Shown here piece after piece: positions 7,253 through 10,505 of a stretch of 10,505 bases of DNA. The stretch is from assembly GCA_030632465.1 (NCBI GenBank), contig DAOVUR010000047.1:1-10505 (forward strand), read 5' to 3'. The position numbers were made by a program, and so were the translations under genes. The notes beneath the pieces are model-generated. The model saw nothing but the letters and a program-made list of their open reading frames with translations, was not told the DNA's origin and searched no databases. Source of the stretch: a bacterium. GTDB taxonomy: Bacteria > Verrucomicrobiota > Kiritimatiellia > UBA8416 > CAMZLY01. The stretch's first letter is position 1. Every line of letters starts with the position of its first letter.

Positions 7253-7756
7253 ATGAAGCGTAAAAGTTTTATGATAGTTACGTTTATGGTCGCATTTGCG
7301 GTGTCAGCATTTGCGCAGGTTAGTAAGATAAGTGAAGTGGAGATTAGTTCTGACCCAGAAAAAGATGGGCAGAGAGATTTCACTGTTCGTATTCTTCCTG
7401 CTGTTACGCATAAGTGTGAAGAGATTATCTTTGAGTGTGTATATCGTCAGCAGTTTCCTTGGGAAAATTTACAGGGTAAGAAGTATGTTAAAACTCATGA
7501 GCCAGTTGCATTTTCCTATTATCGCCATGATGTACGGCTGGTTGCTGATCTTGATAAGTATATTAGCTTTCGTGTACCTATGAGTATGAAGTTACTTGAG
7601 AAGGCTTATGGGGATAAGACCTTTAATAAGGATTATCCTGTTACGATAGGACGCCTGAAGATTACTGCTAAGCGTGGTAAAGTTGTTTTGTGGAGTTATG
7701 ATTTAGAAGCTGGTGGTGTTTTTAAGGTTGGCGCAAAACCTATTACTAAGCAGTAG
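7253..7756 (+). CDS. Small secreted protein of unknown function, last gene of the operon
   Basis: This 167-residue product has a clear signal peptide (basic MKRK, hydrophobic 6-20, likely cleavage after SAFA at residue 21). It lies 8 bases after the VWA gene with a purine-rich AGGGGGA ribosome site (7243-7249) before the ATG. The mature part (about 146 residues) looks beta-rich, with alternating strands such as DFTVRILPAVTHKCEEIIFE, VAFSYYRHDVRLVADLD and VTIGRLKITAKRGKVVLWSYD, and has no membrane segment or catalytic motif I can see. It is probably periplasmic or surface-exposed and may be an accessory of the ExbB/ExbD/VWA system, judged only from position. I do not recognise the family. The terminator at 7783-7812 makes it the end of the first block. 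Confidence 0.85.
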   Translation: MKRKSFMIVTFMVAFAVSAFAQVSKISEVEISSDPEKDGQRDFTVRILPAVTHKCEEIIFECVYRQQFPWENLQGKKYVKTHEPVAFSYYRHDVRLVADLDKYISFRVPMSMKLLEKAYGDKTFNKDYPVTIGRLKITAKRGKVVLWSYDLEAGGVFKVGAKPITKQ

Positions 7757-7782
7757 AGGGAGTAATATAACTCTGAACTTGC

Positions 7783-7812
7783 AAAGGTTGCCTTTTAATG
7801 GCAATCTTTTTT
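7783..7812 (+). terminator. Rho-independent terminator after the first operon
   Basis: AGGTTGCC (7785-7792) pairs with GGCAATCT (7800-7807) as an 8-pair stem with one G-T wobble and a 7-base loop. Flanking A residues on the left can extend pairing into the T-run. Six T residues (7807-7812) follow at once. It lies 27 bases after the stop of the small secreted protein and separates it from the lipoprotein/transporter pair. Confidence 0.9.
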
Positions 7813-7836
7813 CTGTTTAGATTTTTAAGTTAAAGT

Positions 7837-7850
7837 GGAGTATTGATGTG
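7837..7850 (+). promoter_or_regulatory. Ribosome site choosing a GTG start
   Basis: GGAG at 7837-7840 lies 7 bases before GTG 7848-7850. The overlapping ATG at 7846-7848 is followed at once by an in-frame TGA and cannot be a start. GTG is the only choice that gives a full N-terminal signal sequence. Confidence 0.7.
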
Positions 7851-8168
7851 AAGCTATTTGTTGTGATGCTTATGTTGGTTGTTTTTATGGGGTGTGATAA
7901 GAAAACACCTTCTGAGCGTACTGGTTATCTGTTGGCATGTGATGCTTTACGTGCAGATACAACTCTGCCTGCGTCTGTTAAGCCGTTACCTATTGAGGAT
8001 GCTGGGTTATATATTTCTAAGAATGCCGGGTATGTGGTTTTACGTTATGAAGACGGCACGGTAACTAACGGAAAATATGTTGTTCGCCTTAAACGTGTTG
8101 CAAGAACCTGGATGCTTGACGAGGTTGTTAAGGGAACGACGAAGATTGAAGAGCAACCGGTAAAGTAA
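7848..8168 (+). CDS. Small predicted lipoprotein, GTG start
   Basis: This 106-residue protein begins with a short lipoprotein-type signal: MK, a hydrophobic stretch 3-14, and Cys16 after Met-Gly (VVFMGC). The residues at -3 and -2 (Phe, Met) are not the classic Leu-Ala, so lipidation is likely but not certain. The mature chain of about 90 residues has no known motif I recognise; its second half (YVVLRYEDGTVTNGKYVVRL, then KRVARTWMLDEVV) looks like a small beta-sheet domain with a conserved-looking Trp. It is the first gene after the terminator and ends 45 bases before the transporter, with no terminator between, so the two may share a transcript. A link to transporter function is possible but unproven. 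I saw no clear promoter upstream. Confidence 0.78.
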   Translation: MKLFVVMLMLVVFMGCDKKTPSERTGYLLACDALRADTTLPASVKPLPIEDAGLYISKNAGYVVLRYEDGTVTNGKYVVRLKRVARTWMLDEVVKGTTKIEEQPVK

Positions 8169-8213
8169 TAACCGTTTGGATCTGTAGACTGTCAGGGACT
8201 GAGGATTTCGAAG

Positions 8214-10421
8214 ATGGCAGAAAATTCCGGCAATAAATTTGGGACTTTTGGTGGTGTCTTTACTCCGAGTATTTTGACGATACTGGGTGCTATTATGTTT
8301 TTGCGGGCTAATTTTATTATTGGTCACGCGGGAGTTATTGGCGCTCTACTTATTCTTGTTATTGCAAAGAGTATCACTGGGCTTACGTCTCTTTCTGTAA
8401 GTGCGGTTAGTACTAATATGGAAGTGCGTGGTGGTGGTGCATATTTCATGATTAGTCGTGTGCTTGGTCCTCAGTTTGGTGGGGCTATTGGTGTGGCGTT
8501 ATTTTTTGCGCAAGCGCTTTCTGTTCCTTTCTATATTCTCGCTTTTACTGAAGCCTTGATTAGCTCGTTTCCTGCTTTGGCGTCTTATAGTTTTTTAATT
8601 ATGATGACAGCTGCTGCGCTACTTTTTATTGTTAGCTATGTAGGTACTTCATGGGCTATTAAAGCGCAGTATCTAATCATGGGCATTTTAATACTTTCGA
8701 TCATTGCCTTTATGGGTGGTGGGCTAAAGGTGTTTTCGACAGAAACGTTTGTGAGTAATCTTGCGCCGTCCGGTGATCCTTCTTATTCGTTTTGGGTTGT
8801 TTTTGCAATCTACTTTCCGGCAGTAACAGGGATTCTTGCGGGGATCAATATGTCGGGCGACTTGGCTAATCCAACAAAGAGTATTCCGCGCGGGACTTTT
8901 TGGGCGATAGGGGTGGGGTTCGTTATTTATATGATTCAGATGGTTATATCTGGTGGTGCATATGACCGTAGCGCGTTGATTGATGATCCTTATGGAGTTC
9001 TTAAAGATGGTGCTCTTTTTGGTGCGGGATTTTTGGTTGCTGCTGGCGTTGTGGCGGCGACATTATCAAGTGCGTTAGGTAGTTATCTTGGTGCGCCACG
9101 TATTTTGCAGGCGTTGGCTAAGGATAAGATTTTGCCGGCTATAGGATTTTTCGCGAAAGGTAGTAGCGACACTGATGAGCCGAGGCGTGGGCTTGTGCTT
9201 ACTGCTGTTATAACTTTCGCTGTGTTGATATTTGCTTCGCAAGCGGGTAGGCATGCGCTTAATATTGTGGCGCCTATTATTTCAATGTTCTTTCTATATA
9301 CGTATGGCATGATTAATTTGGCAGCATTTATTGAGGGGCTTGGGAAGAATCCATCCTTTAGGCCGCGCTTTAAATTGTTTCACTGGACGACAGCTTTGTT
9401 GGGCGCTTTTGGATGTATTGCGGCAACACTTCTGATTAATGTTACAGCTGCTATTGTATCGGGTGTGTTGATGGCGTTGCTCTATTGGTATATTAATAGT
9501 CGCCGGCTGCAAGCTGGTTTTGGTGATGCGCGTCGTGGTTATGTCTATAAGGCGGCTATCAGAAATTTATTATTGTTGTCGGATATGGATGAAGACAGTC
9601 GTAACTGGCGGCCTGCTACTTTGGTGTTTTCTGGCAATCCTAATTCGCGCGAACTGCTGGTGCGATATGCTGGCTGGCTGGAGGGCGGGCATGGCATAGT
9701 CTATATGGCGAACGTGCTGATCGGCTCGATTGAGGAGTATGCGCCTCATCGTAAGATGGCTATCAAGCAGATGAAGAATTTTTGTAAAGAGAATGACATT
9801 AGTGCATTTCCTGTAGTTGCGGTTGCCGATAGTGTTAGTCAGGGAATGGTGATGCTTATGCAGACTGCGTCGCAGGGGTCGATTAGTCCTAACTTAGCGG
9901 TCTTCGGCTGGTCAGGTGGCGGTGCGGCGTTGGTGGATTATCTTGGGCATCTTAAGATTGCAAAAAGTCTTGATATGAGCTTGGTGCTTTTGGCGGCATC
10001 GAGTTTACCAGTGCCGGGTAGGGATAAGCGTATTGATATCTGGTGGCGTGGTGAGAGTAATGGTGGGCTTATGGTGCTGCTTGCATATATGTTGGTGCAG
10101 AATAAGGGATGGCTACGTGCGCAGATAAGAATTTTGCGATTAGTGCAGAGTGAGGCTGGGCGAGAGCCTTCGGAAGAAACGTTGTCTGATCTTATTCAGG
10201 ATGCGCGTGTTGATGCGGTGCCGGAGGTTATTGTCGATACACGTCCGTTCCCTGAATTGCTTCATGAAAATTCGGCAGATGCTACTTGCGCTCTTGTTGG
10301 ATTTGAATTGCCGGATGAAGATAAAGGTGCTGACTGGTTTGCTTATCAGCAAGAGGTCATCAAGGATATGCCGACTGTTATCTTTGTGAATTCGTCTGGG
10401 CAAGAGGATCTTATGGCTTAA
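8214..10421 (+). CDS. Cation-chloride cotransporter (SLC12/CCC family)
   Basis: This 735-residue integral membrane protein of the APC superfamily starts at ATG 8214, 8 bases after GAGGA (8201-8205). The transport core (about 15-430) has roughly 12 helices, with family motifs FGTFGGVFTPSILTILG (9-25), GGGAYFMISRVLGPQFGGAI (73-92), FPAVTGILAGINMSGDLANP (201-220) and SSALGSYLGAPRILQALAKD (285-304). By alignment from memory to vertebrate NKCC1, Tyr107, Pro202 and Thr205 match potassium-site residues, and Ala282, Ser285 and Ser286 match sodium-site residues; the TM1 Trp is replaced by Leu24. Residues 430-735 form the CCC cytosolic domain, including NWRPATLVFSGNPNSR (464-479) and RIDIWWRGESNGGLMVLLAY (606-625). 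Length and both domains are complete. It should move cations together with chloride across the inner membrane; whether it is Na-K-Cl, Na-Cl or K-Cl type is not settled by sequence alone. Confidence 0.95.
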   Translation: MAENSGNKFGTFGGVFTPSILTILGAIMFLRANFIIGHAGVIGALLILVIAKSITGLTSLSVSAVSTNMEVRGGGAYFMISRVLGPQFGGAIGVALFFAQALSVPFYILAFTEALISSFPALASYSFLIMMTAAALLFIVSYVGTSWAIKAQYLIMGILILSIIAFMGGGLKVFSTETFVSNLAPSGDPSYSFWVVFAIYFPAVTGILAGINMSGDLANPTKSIPRGTFWAIGVGFVIYMIQMVISGGAYDRSALIDDPYGVLKDGALFGAGFLVAAGVVAATLSSALGSYLGAPRILQALAKDKILPAIGFFAKGSSDTDEPRRGLVLTAVITFAVLIFASQAGRHALNIVAPIISMFFLYTYGMINLAAFIEGLGKNPSFRPRFKLFHWTTALLGAFGCIAATLLINVTAAIVSGVLMALLYWYINSRRLQAGFGDARRGYVYKAAIRNLLLLSDMDEDSRNWRPATLVFSGNPNSRELLVRYAGWLEGGHGIVYMANVLIGSIEEYAPHRKMAIKQMKNFCKENDISAFPVVAVADSVSQGMVMLMQTASQGSISPNLAVFGWSGGGAALVDYLGHLKIAKSLDMSLVLLAASSLPVPGRDKRIDIWWRGESNGGLMVLLAYMLVQNKGWLRAQIRILRLVQSEAGREPSEETLSDLIQDARVDAVPEVIVDTRPFPELLHENSADATCALVGFELPDEDKGADWFAYQQEVIKDMPTVIFVNSSGQEDLMA

Positions 10422-10423
10422 TG

Positions 10424-10505
10424 GAACAGGCTCGGAGGCCTGTTTTACTTGGGTGTTGCGTGGCCTTCGGCTCTGCTTCTGCCGTCGCGAACAGGCTCGG
10501 AGGCC
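10424..10505 (+). repeat. Repeated 17-base hairpin sequence at the right edge
   Basis: GAACAGGCTCGGAGGCC occurs at 10424-10440 and again at 10489-10505, 65 bases apart; the second copy touches the window end, so the unit may continue. The second copy can also pair with the sequence upstream of it: 10462-10475 with 10492-10505 gives 13 of 14 pairs including G-T wobbles. The spacer is GC-rich compared with the adjacent genes. This looks like the start of an intergenic repeat array or palindromic element. Confidence 0.65.
10425..10446 (+). terminator. Probable intrinsic terminator after the cotransporter gene
   Basis: AACAGGC (10425-10431) and GCCTGTT (10438-10444) form a perfect 7-pair stem with a 6-base loop, followed by a short T-run (4 T in all, 10443-10446). 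It begins 4 bases after the stop codon. The T-run is short, so efficiency is uncertain. The left arm and loop belong to the 17-base repeat described next. Confidence 0.7.

Overview
The window reads as bacterial chromosome. All supported genes lie on the + strand, packed into two transcription-unit-like blocks. The DNA has moderate GC content and strongly favours G and T over C and A on the coding strand. An ExbB-type channel subunit with its own signal-peptide-like N-terminus, paired ExbD genes, large TPR proteins and a membrane-anchored von Willebrand A (VWA) protein are together typical of the Planctomycetota-Verrucomicrobiota-Lentisphaerota-Kiritimatiellota (PVC) group. A didermal PVC-like bacterium is therefore the best guess, but no 16S or marker gene is present to prove it.

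Block 1 (1-7756) looks like an envelope-energisation operon. In order it encodes: a long TPR protein whose 5' end lies outside the window; an exported TPR-like protein with a Lys/Ala-rich tail, overlapping the first gene by 4 bases; an ExbB/TolQ/MotA-family proton-channel subunit; two different ExbD/TolR-family subunits; a 479-residue protein with a TonB/TolA-like N-terminus (cytoplasmic stretch, one membrane helix, proline-rich start) but a VWA domain instead of a TonB C-terminal domain; and a small secreted protein of unknown function. The block ends at a good intrinsic terminator (7783-7812). Its only large gap (3867-4066) holds direct repeats and a hairpin and separates the TPR pair from the channel genes.

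The likely logic of block 1 is Tol/TonB-like. An ExbB-ExbD motor in the inner membrane uses proton-motive force to drive a periplasmic effector, here the VWA protein, while the TPR proteins probably act as periplasmic scaffolds or adaptors. No TonB-dependent receptor, TolB or Pal is visible, so the target is unknown.

Block 2 (7848-10421) encodes a small predicted lipoprotein and a 735-residue cation-chloride cotransporter of the SLC12/CCC family, with both the 12-helix transport core and the cytosolic C-terminal domain. A terminator-like hairpin follows the stop codon. The last 82 bases contain a repeated GC-rich hairpin sequence that runs off the window edge.

The most unusual feature is the ExbB-ExbD-ExbD-VWA arrangement, in which the VWA fold carries a large low-complexity insertion between its third metal-site motif and its last strand.
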